From Pseudomonadota bacterium (GTDB lineage: Bacteria; Pseudomonadota; Gammaproteobacteria; CAMYNG01), in contig CP070733.1 in the NCBI GenBank assembly GCA_020347585.1, forward strand, positions 1,055,988-1,062,387: a stretch of 6,400 bases of DNA, read 5' to 3'. This document shows, piece by piece, positions 1-5,878 of the stretch. Numbering within the stretch: position 1 is the first letter of the stretch; every line of letters starts with the position of its first letter. The notes beneath the pieces were generated by a model that did no database searches, was not told the DNA's origin, and saw only the letters and a list, made by a program, of their open reading frames with translations. Both the position numbers and the translations under genes were made by a program.

Positions 1-2
1 CC

Positions 3-137
3 AAGCGCTGCCGCGACTACCTCGGTCCGCTGATGAAAGGCGAGGACTATCCGCCCTACAAGAACGGCATGCCGCAGTACGTGCGCCTGAAGAACATCGC
101 AGTACCGAAAAAGCTGCGTGGCAAGTTCGAAGTGTAA
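3..137 (+). CDS. pfp: Probable PPi-dependent 6-phosphofructokinase, C-terminal fragment
   Basis: Only the last 44 codons are in the window; the first complete codon is at 3 and the TAA stop at 135-137. The tail contains GPLMKGEDYPPYKNGMPQY followed by VRLKNIAVPKKL. From memory this matches the C-terminal end of bacterial pyrophosphate-dependent phosphofructokinases, which interconvert fructose-6-phosphate plus PPi with fructose-1,6-bisphosphate plus Pi in the cytoplasm. In some autotrophs and methanotrophs the enzyme runs reversibly and can stand in for fructose- and sedoheptulose-bisphosphatase in the Calvin cycle. Lying just upstream of Rubisco-activase genes supports that reading. No catalytic motif is in the fragment, so the family call rests on this tail and on context. 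An ATP-dependent enzyme or another protein with a similar tail cannot be excluded. Confidence 0.6.
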   Translation, partial: KRCRDYLGPLMKGEDYPPYKNGMPQYVRLKNIAVPKKLRGKFEV

Positions 138-149
138 CCATTGAGGCAC

Positions 150-173
150 GGTGGCGCCCCGCGGGGCGCCACC
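150..173 (+). terminator. Perfect GC-rich palindrome after pfp; possible terminator without T-tract
   Basis: The 24 bases are a perfect palindrome that can fold as a 10-bp stem (150-159 with 164-173) around a CGCG loop. It begins 12 bases after the pfp stop and ends 12 bases before the ATG of the 62-residue gene. The bases that follow (ACACCATTAG) lack a T-run, so this is not a textbook rho-independent terminator. It could attenuate transcription, protect the 3' end of the pfp transcript, or act in the leader of the next gene. The base pairing is seen directly; the role is inferred. Confidence 0.4.
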
Positions 174-185
174 ACACCATTAGCC

Positions 186-374
186 ATGACACTCGACAAA
201 GCCAGGGAACTGCTCGCCATCCAGGTCGACTTCGGCAGCGGCTACAACCGCAATTCGGCCAAGCTCATACTCGCCGAGGTGCAAAAGGAACACGGTCAGG
301 GCGCCGTTGACCAGTTGATCCGCGAACTCAACCTCGAAGAGGCTTTCCACTTCAAGCCTGGCACAACCTTCTGA
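186..374 (+). CDS. Small conserved-looking protein of unknown function (62 aa)
   Basis: This open frame starts at ATG 186 and encodes a soluble 62-residue protein with no signal peptide or membrane segment. It reads as helix-rich: residues 2-14 (TLDKARELLAIQV), a Gly/Asn turn at 16-23 (FGSGYNRN), a helix at 24-36 (SAKLILAEVQKEH) and another at 38-53, then a short FKPGTTF tail. I do not recognise a named family. The charged, protein-like composition and regular helix pattern argue for a real gene. An upstream in-frame TTG at 141 would put codons through the GC palindrome and give an Arg/Gly-rich leader, so ATG 186 is preferred. No clear Shine-Dalgarno precedes it. It lies between pfp and cbbQ, which suggests a role tied to carbon metabolism, but that is inference only. 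Confidence 0.65.
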   Translation: MTLDKARELLAIQVDFGSGYNRNSAKLILAEVQKEHGQGAVDQLIRELNLEEAFHFKPGTTF

Positions 375-386
375 GCAGTAACCACG

Positions 387-434
387 AAGTTCACGCGGGA
401 ACTGGCCCAGAACAATCACCTGTAAGTTCACAGG
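387..434. promoter_or_regulatory. Two adjacent dyads sharing AAGTTCAC; possible operator or small hairpins
   Basis: Upstream of cbbQ, AGTTC at 388-392 pairs with GAACT at 399-403, and CCTGT at 419-423 pairs with ACAGG at 430-434. The octamer AAGTTCAC occurs at 387-394 and again at 424-431, 37 bases apart. The spacing and repetition could fit a regulator binding site, for example a CbbR-like LysR protein, or weak RNA hairpins. The arms are only 5 bp, so chance is a real possibility. Confidence 0.22.
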
Positions 435-489
435 CGCAAACGGGCTGACTTGCCCACACCCGGCTACGGTATTTCAGGGTAATGCGTTC

Positions 490-498
490 TGGTATGCT
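490..498 (+). promoter_or_regulatory. Possible extended -10 promoter upstream of cbbQ
   Basis: The bases TGGTATGCT fit an extended -10 element (TG, one base, TATGCT at 493-498). No good -35 hexamer lies 16-18 bases upstream; the bases there are AT-rich (around 470-476). If used, the start site would be near 505 and give a leader of about 110 bases before cbbQ. This is a single motif match in the only sizeable gap before cbbQ, so confidence is low. Confidence 0.2.
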
Positions 499-615
499 TG
501 TTCGCATTGGAATTTCGCCGGCCGCACAGCAGAGCGCCGCGCCCCGGTCAAATCCCGCGTATGTCGTGCGCCCCGTAAACCCCGTACCTGACCAACTGAC
601 AACCTTAAAACAGCG

Positions 616-1428
616 ATGACCGCCCGCGCCCTAAAACCCGAAGAGTATTTCATCGAGCAGGAACCCTATTACGAGCCGGTCGGCGACGAGATCGAGGTCT
701 TCGAAGCCGCCTACCGACAGAAACTCCCGGTGCTGCTCAAGGGTCCCACCGGCTGCGGCAAGACCCGCTTCATGGAGCACATGGCCTGGCGGCTCAAACG
801 CCCGCTGATCACAGTTTCCTGTCACGATGATCTGACCGCCTCGGACCTGGTGGGCCGCTTTCTAATTACCGGCGGTGAGACGGTGTGGGTCGACGGACCG
901 CTGGCTCGCGCGGTACGCAACGGCGGCATCTGCTACCTCGACGAGATTGTCGAGGCGCGCAAGGACACCATGGTCGTGATCCATCCGCTGGCCGACGACC
1001 GGCGCGTGTTGCCCATGGAAAAGGTCGGCGAGCTGCTCGAGGCGCCCGAGGAGTTCGCGCTGGCAATCTCCTACAACCCCGGTTACCAGAGCGTGCTCAA
1101 GGACCTCAAGCAAAGTACCCGCCAGCGGTTCGTGGCGCTGGAGTTCGACTATCCCGGCGCCGAACTGGAGGCGAAGATCATCGTCACCGAATCGGGCATC
1201 GACGCGGAAGCGGCGGGCAAACTGGTCAAGTTCGCGCACATGACGCGCAACCTCAAGGGCAGCGGACTCGACGAGGGCGCCAGTACGCGCCTGCTGGTGC
1301 ACGCGGCAAAACTCATGGCCTCAGGCGTACCACCGGTGACGGCCTGCCGCGCTGCCGTCGCCGAGGCACTGACGGACGACGGTGAAATGCTGGCGGCAGT
1401 CAAGGAACTTAGCGCCTCGCTGTTCTGA
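616..1428 (+). CDS. cbbQ: CbbQ, AAA+ (MoxR-type) Rubisco activase ATPase
   Basis: CbbQ is the hexameric AAA+ motor of the CbbQO Rubisco activase. With CbbO it uses ATP to remodel Rubisco and release tightly bound inhibitory sugar phosphates in the cytoplasm. The 270-residue length fits the family. Visible motifs are Walker A GPTGCGKT at 43-50, Walker B ICYLDE at 105-110, a sensor-1 Asn at 154 in ISYNPGY, and the arginines of STRQRF at 167-172 in the arginine-finger region. All core catalytic residues look intact. The relative NorQ has similar motifs, but a CbbO-type partner downstream favours CbbQ. The ATG at 616 gives the usual start ahead of the EEYFIEQEPYY segment; no strong Shine-Dalgarno is seen. 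An 89-base gap separates it from the next gene. Confidence 0.93.
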   Translation: MTARALKPEEYFIEQEPYYEPVGDEIEVFEAAYRQKLPVLLKGPTGCGKTRFMEHMAWRLKRPLITVSCHDDLTASDLVGRFLITGGETVWVDGPLARAVRNGGICYLDEIVEARKDTMVVIHPLADDRRVLPMEKVGELLEAPEEFALAISYNPGYQSVLKDLKQSTRQRFVALEFDYPGAELEAKIIVTESGIDAEAAGKLVKFAHMTRNLKGSGLDEGASTRLLVHAAKLMASGVPPVTACRAAVAEALTDDGEMLAAVKELSASLF

Positions 1429-1517
1429 CATTCACAACCGACTGATCTACCAACGTTACTGTCACACGGTCCCTACAGAGAATTCACCTATCGGCCCGGT
1501 GCCGCGCGACGCATTCC

Positions 1518-1859
1518 ATGATCACCGAACTGTCACGCCTGCGAAATATCCTGCACGCCCACCACAGCCACCTGGCCGAGCGGGTTGCGGGCATTGTTTC
1601 GCTGGCGCGCAGTGACGAGTCTGCGGCCTGGGAGCGCATCAACTCGGATCTGTTCTGGGGTGGTGTCGGTTCCATCGTCGACTACACCATGCGTGACAAT
1701 GTGCTGGTCACACAATCCTTGTGGGAGGCGGACGTGCGCGAGATGCGCGAGATCCTGGTGGATCTCGGCAAACAACTGATGGCGCGCGGCAACGAGAACC
1801 CGCGCATTGCGTCCTGGGTGCTGGCCTTTAGCAACTGGAACGCCTCCAACGTCGTCTAA
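1518..1859 (+). CDS. Unrecognised 113-aa protein between cbbQ and cbbO
   Basis: This frame encodes a 113-residue soluble protein with no signal peptide or clear membrane segment. An N-terminal helical stretch carries a histidine cluster (HAHHSHLAE, residues 13-21). It is followed by a WERINSDLF segment, a glycine motif WGGVGSIVDY at about residues 47-56, a charged helix (WEADVREMREILVDLGKQL) and a C-terminal tail rich in W, N and S. The helix-then-GGxGS(I/L)xD layout recalls small DUF6966-like proteins, but this is a remembered resemblance and not a firm assignment. It ends 12 bases before cbbO and so is probably co-transcribed and co-regulated with it. No strong Shine-Dalgarno precedes ATG 1518. 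A role as an accessory factor of the activase is plausible from position only. Confidence 0.75.
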   Translation: MITELSRLRNILHAHHSHLAERVAGIVSLARSDESAAWERINSDLFWGGVGSIVDYTMRDNVLVTQSLWEADVREMREILVDLGKQLMARGNENPRIASWVLAFSNWNASNVV

Positions 1860-1860
1860 C

Positions 1861-1864
1861 GGAA
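1861..1864 (+). promoter_or_regulatory. Ribosome binding site of cbbO (GGAA)
   Basis: GGAA lies 7 bases before ATG 1872, directly after the stop codon of the 113-residue gene. It supports the long N-terminal start of cbbO rather than an internal start. It is a short, partial Shine-Dalgarno match. Confidence 0.45.
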
Positions 1865-1871
1865 ATGCGCA

Positions 1872-2717
1872 ATGGGTGATGTGGGCACCATTGCAACACC
1901 GCTCGATGACTACGAGCTCATCGACTTTGGCCGCGGCCGCAAACTCGAACGGCTCGGTCCCTACCTTGTGGAAAGCAACGCGCCGGGCGCCGACGGTCCG
2001 CGCACGCATCCACAGTGGTCACCTGACTGGAGCTTCTCGGATCGCGTCGGCACAAAGGAGTGGCTGCCCGCGCACGCCGGGCTGCCTCGCGAGTGGTCGA
2101 TTCATGTTGAGGGGCACGACTACCACATCACGCTCAGCGAGGATGGCAGGACCGGTTTTGCCCCCGACCTTGTGCTGTGCGCACGCTGGCTGCGCCAACG
2201 CTTTCGCGACTGCGAACATCTGGCCGATCCACGTGCGTTGATGCTGTTCGGCGCCAACGGTGCCGCGGCGATGGCAGCAATCGACGCCGGCGTACAGGCG
2301 ACGCACGTCGATCCCTCGGAAGACGATTTACGTCTAGCCGCGCGCAATCTCAACGACGAATCGGCGCGGCTGGTACACATTGATGTCAGCAGTTTCGTCG
2401 AGCAACAAATCCGCCAGGGAGAACGTTATCACTTCGTGGCGCTGCGTCCGCCGGCACTGGCGCGCGGCGTGCGTGCGTCGTGGGACATCAAGTGCGATCT
2501 CAATCCGCTGATCCGCGCCTTGCCGCGCATTGTGCCGCCGGATCTGCGAGGTGTGTGGTTCGCGCTGGATCACTTCGAGTGGACGGCCGAGAGCCTGGGC
2601 CAGATGCTGCGCGGCGCACTGCCCGGACGCAGCATCGATACCATGGAACTTGCTGCAATCACGGCGGACGGCCGCAAACTGATCACCGGCGTCGGCAGCA
2701 TCCTGTACGATGACAGC
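1872..2717 (+). other. Degenerate RlmI-like (COG1092-type) SAM methyltransferase domain fused to CbbO
   Basis: Residues 1-282 of the CbbO frame follow, in order, the landmarks of class I SAM-dependent methyltransferases related to RlmI. These are YELIDFGRGRKLERLG at 14-29, a glycine-bounded segment before about residue 65, a Rossmann-type motif I region LMLFGANGAAAMAA near 123-136, and an acidic end of strand 2 in ATHVDPS with D147. They continue with an ERYHFVALRPPALARG strand-4 region at about 184-199 and TADGRKLITGV near 264. The family normally has DPP at the strand-4 position; here it is R192-P193-P194. The motif I glycines also look altered. I infer a fold kept as a scaffold or binding domain, with catalysis doubtful. 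No internal ATG or GTG lies near the domain junction; the nearest Met is 258, inside the domain, so a fusion is more likely than two genes. Confidence 0.65.
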
Positions 2718-4874
2718 GAGGCCTACGTCAGCAGCGGTGAACCGCTGCCTTTGTCGGCACTGCAGATCGAGGAGCGTCTCGACGTCTACCTGGACGCGGC
2801 CCTGTCGTCACGGCGCACTGCCGTCGCCCCCGCCAATGAAATCAGCAAGCTGTCCCGCCCGCAGCAGGAGTACGCGCTAGAGTGGGTGCACATCATCGCC
2901 GAGTCGAACGCCGAGCTTGCCTTCCAGTTCGCCAACAACGCGGCGCGCGCCTATGCGTTGATGGATCAAGAGACCATCGCGGCGTGGACCATGAAAGCGG
3001 TCGACATCTTCGATGAAACCGGGCTGCACAATGCGGTTGCCGCCTTGCAGGACGTGGACGCCTTCGCGCGCCAGGCGGCAGCACGACGCAGCGGCCTGGC
3101 GCTCGACGAGGTGGTGCGCGTGCTAGAGCACTTCGTGCACGGCCTCAACGGGCGAGAGTTGTCCATCGATACAGGTGAATCGCAGTACACCGATACCGAA
3201 ACGCTGTTCCTGCCCAACATGCTGACCCGGTTCGAGGGGCGCGATGACAACTTTCGCCTCTACAAGGCGATGGCCGTACACATGTGGGCACAGACCTGGT
3301 ACGGGACCTGGCGCGAAGCGGCACTGGAACGCCTGCGGGTTTTTTCCGAACCAGCCCGCGCGGCACGACTGTACCACTGCCTCGAGACGCTGCGGTTCGA
3401 TGCCTGTATCGCGCGCGATTTGCCTGGCCTGCACCGCGACATGCGGATCCTGCGCGAGCGGCTGGGCGAGACCTTTCCCTACCCTGGTTGGGAGGCGCAG
3501 GCCGAACGTCTCGCCGCGCCGCAGGCAAGCGCCGACACCAGCCTGAAGTTGCTGGCGCAGGTATACGGCGAGTCGGTGTCAGTACCCGCTGCGCTGTGTT
3601 ATCAGGGCACAATTGTGCCCGAGGAAGTGCAAAAGACGCGCGACCTGCGCATCGCGCGGGAAAAGCGACTGTTTCGTCATGTTCTGGCCAAGCTCGCTGA
3701 TGATCTGCAGGAGGAGGAACCCGCCGCAGACGGCGAGCGCGAACCGCAGGCGCCGCGCGTCGGTACACACCAGCGGCCCAACCCCGATCAGCCGGACGGT
3801 TTCAGTGTCGAACTTACTCTCGATGGCAAACCGCTGGCGCCGCCTGAGGGCGTCGACAGCCTCATGGACTCGATACTTCAGGACCTCGGAGCACTGCCTG
3901 ACGACTACCTAGTACCGGCGGGTGACGGGGGTTATGCATTTTCAAGCGAGGCCGCCGAGGTGGATCCCAACGATGTGTGGAAGGGAACCTACCACGAGGA
4001 AGGCGCCATGCTCTATAACGAGTGGGACTACGAACGGCAGAACTATCGCAAGAACTGGTGCGTACTGCGCGAACTCGAGGTGCATCCTGGTGAGGAGGAC
4101 TTCGTGCGCAAGACCCTGCTCAAGTACGGGGGGCTAGTCAAAAGTTTACGCAACACTTTCGAGCTGCTGCGCGGCGAGGACAAGTTGCTCAAGAAGCAGC
4201 CATTCGGCGACGACGTAGACATTGACGCATTCGTCGAGGCGGTGGGCGATTTGGCCGGTGGCATGGAGATGACCGACCGGCTGTTTACCAAGATGCACAA
4301 GTTGGAGCGCAACATCGCGGTGATGTTCATGGTGGACATGAGCGGTTCCACCAAAGGCTGGATCAACGATGCCGAACGCGAATCGCTGGTGCTGTTATGC
4401 GAGGCACTCGAGACGCTCGGTGATCGCTACGCGATTTACGGTTTCTCTGGCATGAGCCGCAAGCGCTGTGAACTGTATCGCATCAAACGCTTTGATGAAC
4501 CCTACGACGAGGAGGTGCGCGCGCGCATCAGCGGTATCAAGCCACACGACTACACACGTATGGGCGTTTCCATTCGCCACCTAACGAAGCTATTAAAGGA
4601 TGTTGAGGCCCGCACCAAAGTGCTGATCACGCTCTCTGATGGCAAGCCCGACGACTACGACCGCTACTACCGCGGCATGTACGGAATCGAGGACACGCGC
4701 CAGGCGCTGATCGAGGCACGCCGTGAGGGCATTCACCCGTTTTGTATCACCATTGACAAGGAAGGCCACGACTACCTGCCGCACATGTATGGCCCGGTGA
4801 ACTACACCGTGATCGAGGAAGTCAGCCGCCTTCCGCTCAAGGTATCGGATATCTATCGCAAACTGACCACGTGA
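1872..4874 (+). CDS. cbbO: CbbO, VWA-domain Rubisco activase adaptor with an N-terminal methyltransferase-like extension
   Basis: CbbO is the adaptor of the CbbQO Rubisco activase: one CbbO docks on a CbbQ hexamer and its C-terminal VWA domain contacts Rubisco through a MIDAS metal site. The VWA domain begins near residue 815 with VMFMVDMSGST. The MIDAS residues are D822, S824 and S826, then T895 (in DYTRMG) and D923 (in TLSDGKPDDY), so the site is complete. Upstream are the CbbO/NorD-type motif YNEWDY (715-720) with NYRKNWC (724-730) and an acidic, proline-containing linker from about 610 to 690. The CbbO-like part spans roughly 290-1000. The protein is 1000 residues long, longer than the roughly 700-800 I expect for CbbO. 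The extra ~280 N-terminal residues resemble an RlmI-type SAM methyltransferase (separate entry). The frame is open throughout, and the stop overlaps a possible GTG start of the membrane-protein gene. NorD is the main alternative; the CbbQ neighbour and Calvin-cycle context argue against it. Confidence 0.9.
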   Translation: MGDVGTIATPLDDYELIDFGRGRKLERLGPYLVESNAPGADGPRTHPQWSPDWSFSDRVGTKEWLPAHAGLPREWSIHVEGHDYHITLSEDGRTGFAPDLVLCARWLRQRFRDCEHLADPRALMLFGANGAAAMAAIDAGVQATHVDPSEDDLRLAARNLNDESARLVHIDVSSFVEQQIRQGERYHFVALRPPALARGVRASWDIKCDLNPLIRALPRIVPPDLRGVWFALDHFEWTAESLGQMLRGALPGRSIDTMELAAITADGRKLITGVGSILYDDSEAYVSSGEPLPLSALQIEERLDVYLDAALSSRRTAVAPANEISKLSRPQQEYALEWVHIIAESNAELAFQFANNAARAYALMDQETIAAWTMKAVDIFDETGLHNAVAALQDVDAFARQAAARRSGLALDEVVRVLEHFVHGLNGRELSIDTGESQYTDTETLFLPNMLTRFEGRDDNFRLYKAMAVHMWAQTWYGTWREAALERLRVFSEPARAARLYHCLETLRFDACIARDLPGLHRDMRILRERLGETFPYPGWEAQAERLAAPQASADTSLKLLAQVYGESVSVPAALCYQGTIVPEEVQKTRDLRIAREKRLFRHVLAKLADDLQEEEPAADGEREPQAPRVGTHQRPNPDQPDGFSVELTLDGKPLAPPEGVDSLMDSILQDLGALPDDYLVPAGDGGYAFSSEAAEVDPNDVWKGTYHEEGAMLYNEWDYERQNYRKNWCVLRELEVHPGEEDFVRKTLLKYGGLVKSLRNTFELLRGEDKLLKKQPFGDDVDIDAFVEAVGDLAGGMEMTDRLFTKMHKLERNIAVMFMVDMSGSTKGWINDAERESLVLLCEALETLGDRYAIYGFSGMSRKRCELYRIKRFDEPYDEEVRARISGIKPHDYTRMGVSIRHLTKLLKDVEARTKVLITLSDGKPDDYDRYYRGMYGIEDTRQALIEARREGIHPFCITIDKEGHDYLPHMYGPVNYTVIEEVSRLPLKVSDIYRKLTT

Positions 4875-5641
4875 GCACCATGGCTGACAACCCGCCCCCC
4901 AAGCTGCCCGTCGTCAAGGTGATGGCCGGCGCGCTCTTACTTCCATGGCAACAGCGGCGCCGCATGATCGAGGCCCTCGTGATTCCAGGTGTGATGATGC
5001 TGGGACTTTGGACTGCATCGTCCTGGCTGCCACAGGACAACGGATACCTTATTTCCTTGCCACTATGGTTTGCAGAACTGGTGGTATTTGCCTGGTTCGC
5101 GGTGACTTGCCACCGTCTGTTGCTATGCGGCAACAACGTGGTGCCGCGCTTTGGCCTCAGGCGCTGGACCTGGCGTGAAACACGATTTCTCGCTTGGTCT
5201 ATCGCCATTTATGCAGCATTTCTGATTTTTGCGTCGCTGACTTTCCTGGCTGGAGATCTCATCACAGACGCCGCAGAGCAAATCGGCGAGGGACCGGGGT
5301 CTTTGTTCACCGGCACCCTTTACACGATAGGGATACTGTTTTGCACCTACGTGATGGCACGCTTGTGCCTGGCGCTGCCAGCTGTTGCGATCGACAAAAG
5401 GCCCGACTTGGCGTGGGCCTGGAACGCATCGACTGGCAATGGTTGGCGACTAGTGGTGGTCGTTGCCTTGCTGCCGGTGCTTGTCTCCCTGCTGCAGACA
5501 GGAATTACGCGCGATGAAGCGACGTGGGCTGAGATTCTTTTCATTGATATTTTGGGTGTGCTGCTGAGCGTGGTGGAGATTGCTGCACTCTCCGTTGCCT
5601 ACCGCATTGTGGCGGAACACGTATCGTCTGCCAAGCATTAA
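4871..5641 (+). CDS. Multi-pass membrane protein of unknown function (256 aa)
   Basis: An integral inner-membrane protein with about six hydrophobic stretches, near residues 35-53, 60-85, 106-130, 144-174, 192-209 and 220-246. A short proline-rich N-terminus and a basic QQRRR patch (27-31) precede the first segment. The loop after segment two carries GNNVVPRFGLRRWTWRETRF, with a strongly basic and aromatic face. I do not recognise the family; no transporter or enzyme motif is evident. The GTG at 4871 overlaps the cbbO stop as GTGA, which suggests translational coupling. The in-frame ATG at 4880 (MADNPPPKLP) is an equally good start and removes only three residues. Neither has a clear Shine-Dalgarno. 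It is the last gene before the terminator at 5679, so it is probably the end of the cbbQO operon. Confidence 0.85.
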   Translation: MSTMADNPPPKLPVVKVMAGALLLPWQQRRRMIEALVIPGVMMLGLWTASSWLPQDNGYLISLPLWFAELVVFAWFAVTCHRLLLCGNNVVPRFGLRRWTWRETRFLAWSIAIYAAFLIFASLTFLAGDLITDAAEQIGEGPGSLFTGTLYTIGILFCTYVMARLCLALPAVAIDKRPDLAWAWNASTGNGWRLVVVVALLPVLVSLLQTGITRDEATWAEILFIDILGVLLSVVEIAALSVAYRIVAEHVSSAKH

Positions 5642-5678
5642 AAATGTACTAACCTTTCCCGCCAGCACGTTAACAATG

Positions 5679-5703
5679 AAATACCGCTAAACCGCGGTAT
5701 TTT
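5679..5703 (+). terminator. Rho-independent terminator of the cbbQO cluster
   Basis: AAATACCGC (5679-5687) pairs perfectly with GCGGTATTT (5694-5702) around the 6-base loop TAAACC, with the T-run closing at 5703. The stem starts 37 bases after the stop of the membrane-protein gene. The A-rich and T-rich flanks give it the form of a terminator that could work in both directions, although no converging gene is present. Confidence 0.8.
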
Positions 5704-5867
5704 GGCCTATGTGCCATAATCCCCGAAGACTCGTGCCTCGTGCAGAATTGTACGAAACATCCGGGGACAGGATGCTCCACTCCGACAATAACAAAGCGCA
5801 GGAAGAGGCGAGGCGTGTTATGACGCCAAAAATATACTACATATATTGACTCGACCGTGCAGTTCTC
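5704..5867. other. Intergenic leader between the terminator and the sulfatase gene
   Basis: No convincing gene is visible here. The segment is more AT-rich than the genes to its left, most clearly at 5828-5848, where a TATACT (5833-5838) could be a -10 element 40 bases before the start. No matching -35 is found 16-18 bases upstream, and the TTGACT at 5846-5851 has no -10 downstream. A 7-base tandem repeat CTCGTGC (5730-5743) and a short inverted repeat TCCCCG/CGGGGA (5720-5725 and 5762-5767) are present but may be chance. Confidence 0.4.
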
Positions 5868-5872
5868 AGGAG
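5868..5872 (+). promoter_or_regulatory. Shine-Dalgarno AGGAG that selects the sulfatase start
   Basis: Two in-frame ATG codons lie at 5873 and 5879. AGGAG directly abuts the first but is 6 bases from the second, which is proper spacing. The start at 5879 is therefore chosen. Confidence 0.75.
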
Positions 5873-5878
5873 ATGGCC

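Noticed and set aside
141..185. TTG start extending the 62-aa protein to 77 residues
   Set aside because: The extension would encode the GC palindrome as an Arg/Gly-rich leader. ATG 186 gives a clean helical start.
1533..2009. 158-residue open frame on the - strand across the 113-aa gene and the cbbO start
   Set aside because: It overlaps two better-supported frames and has no identifiable domain; GC-rich third positions explain the lack of stops.
1872..2745. A separate methyltransferase gene upstream of a shorter cbbO
   Set aside because: The frame is continuous with no stop, and no ATG or GTG lies near the junction. A GGAA site precedes the long start.
3145..3768. 207-residue open frame on the - strand inside cbbO
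   Set aside because: It is very rich in Arg, Ala and Pro with no recognisable motifs, as expected from the antisense of a GC-rich gene, and it overlaps well-supported CbbO coding sequence.
1872..4874. NorD (nitric oxide reductase accessory protein) instead of CbbO
   Set aside because: NorD shares the VWA layout, but no norB/norC is nearby and the CbbQ neighbour and C-terminal sequence fit CbbO better.
5873..5878. Upstream ATG for the sulfatase
   Set aside because: The AGGAG directly abuts this ATG with no spacer, while ATG 5879 has a normal 6-base spacing.
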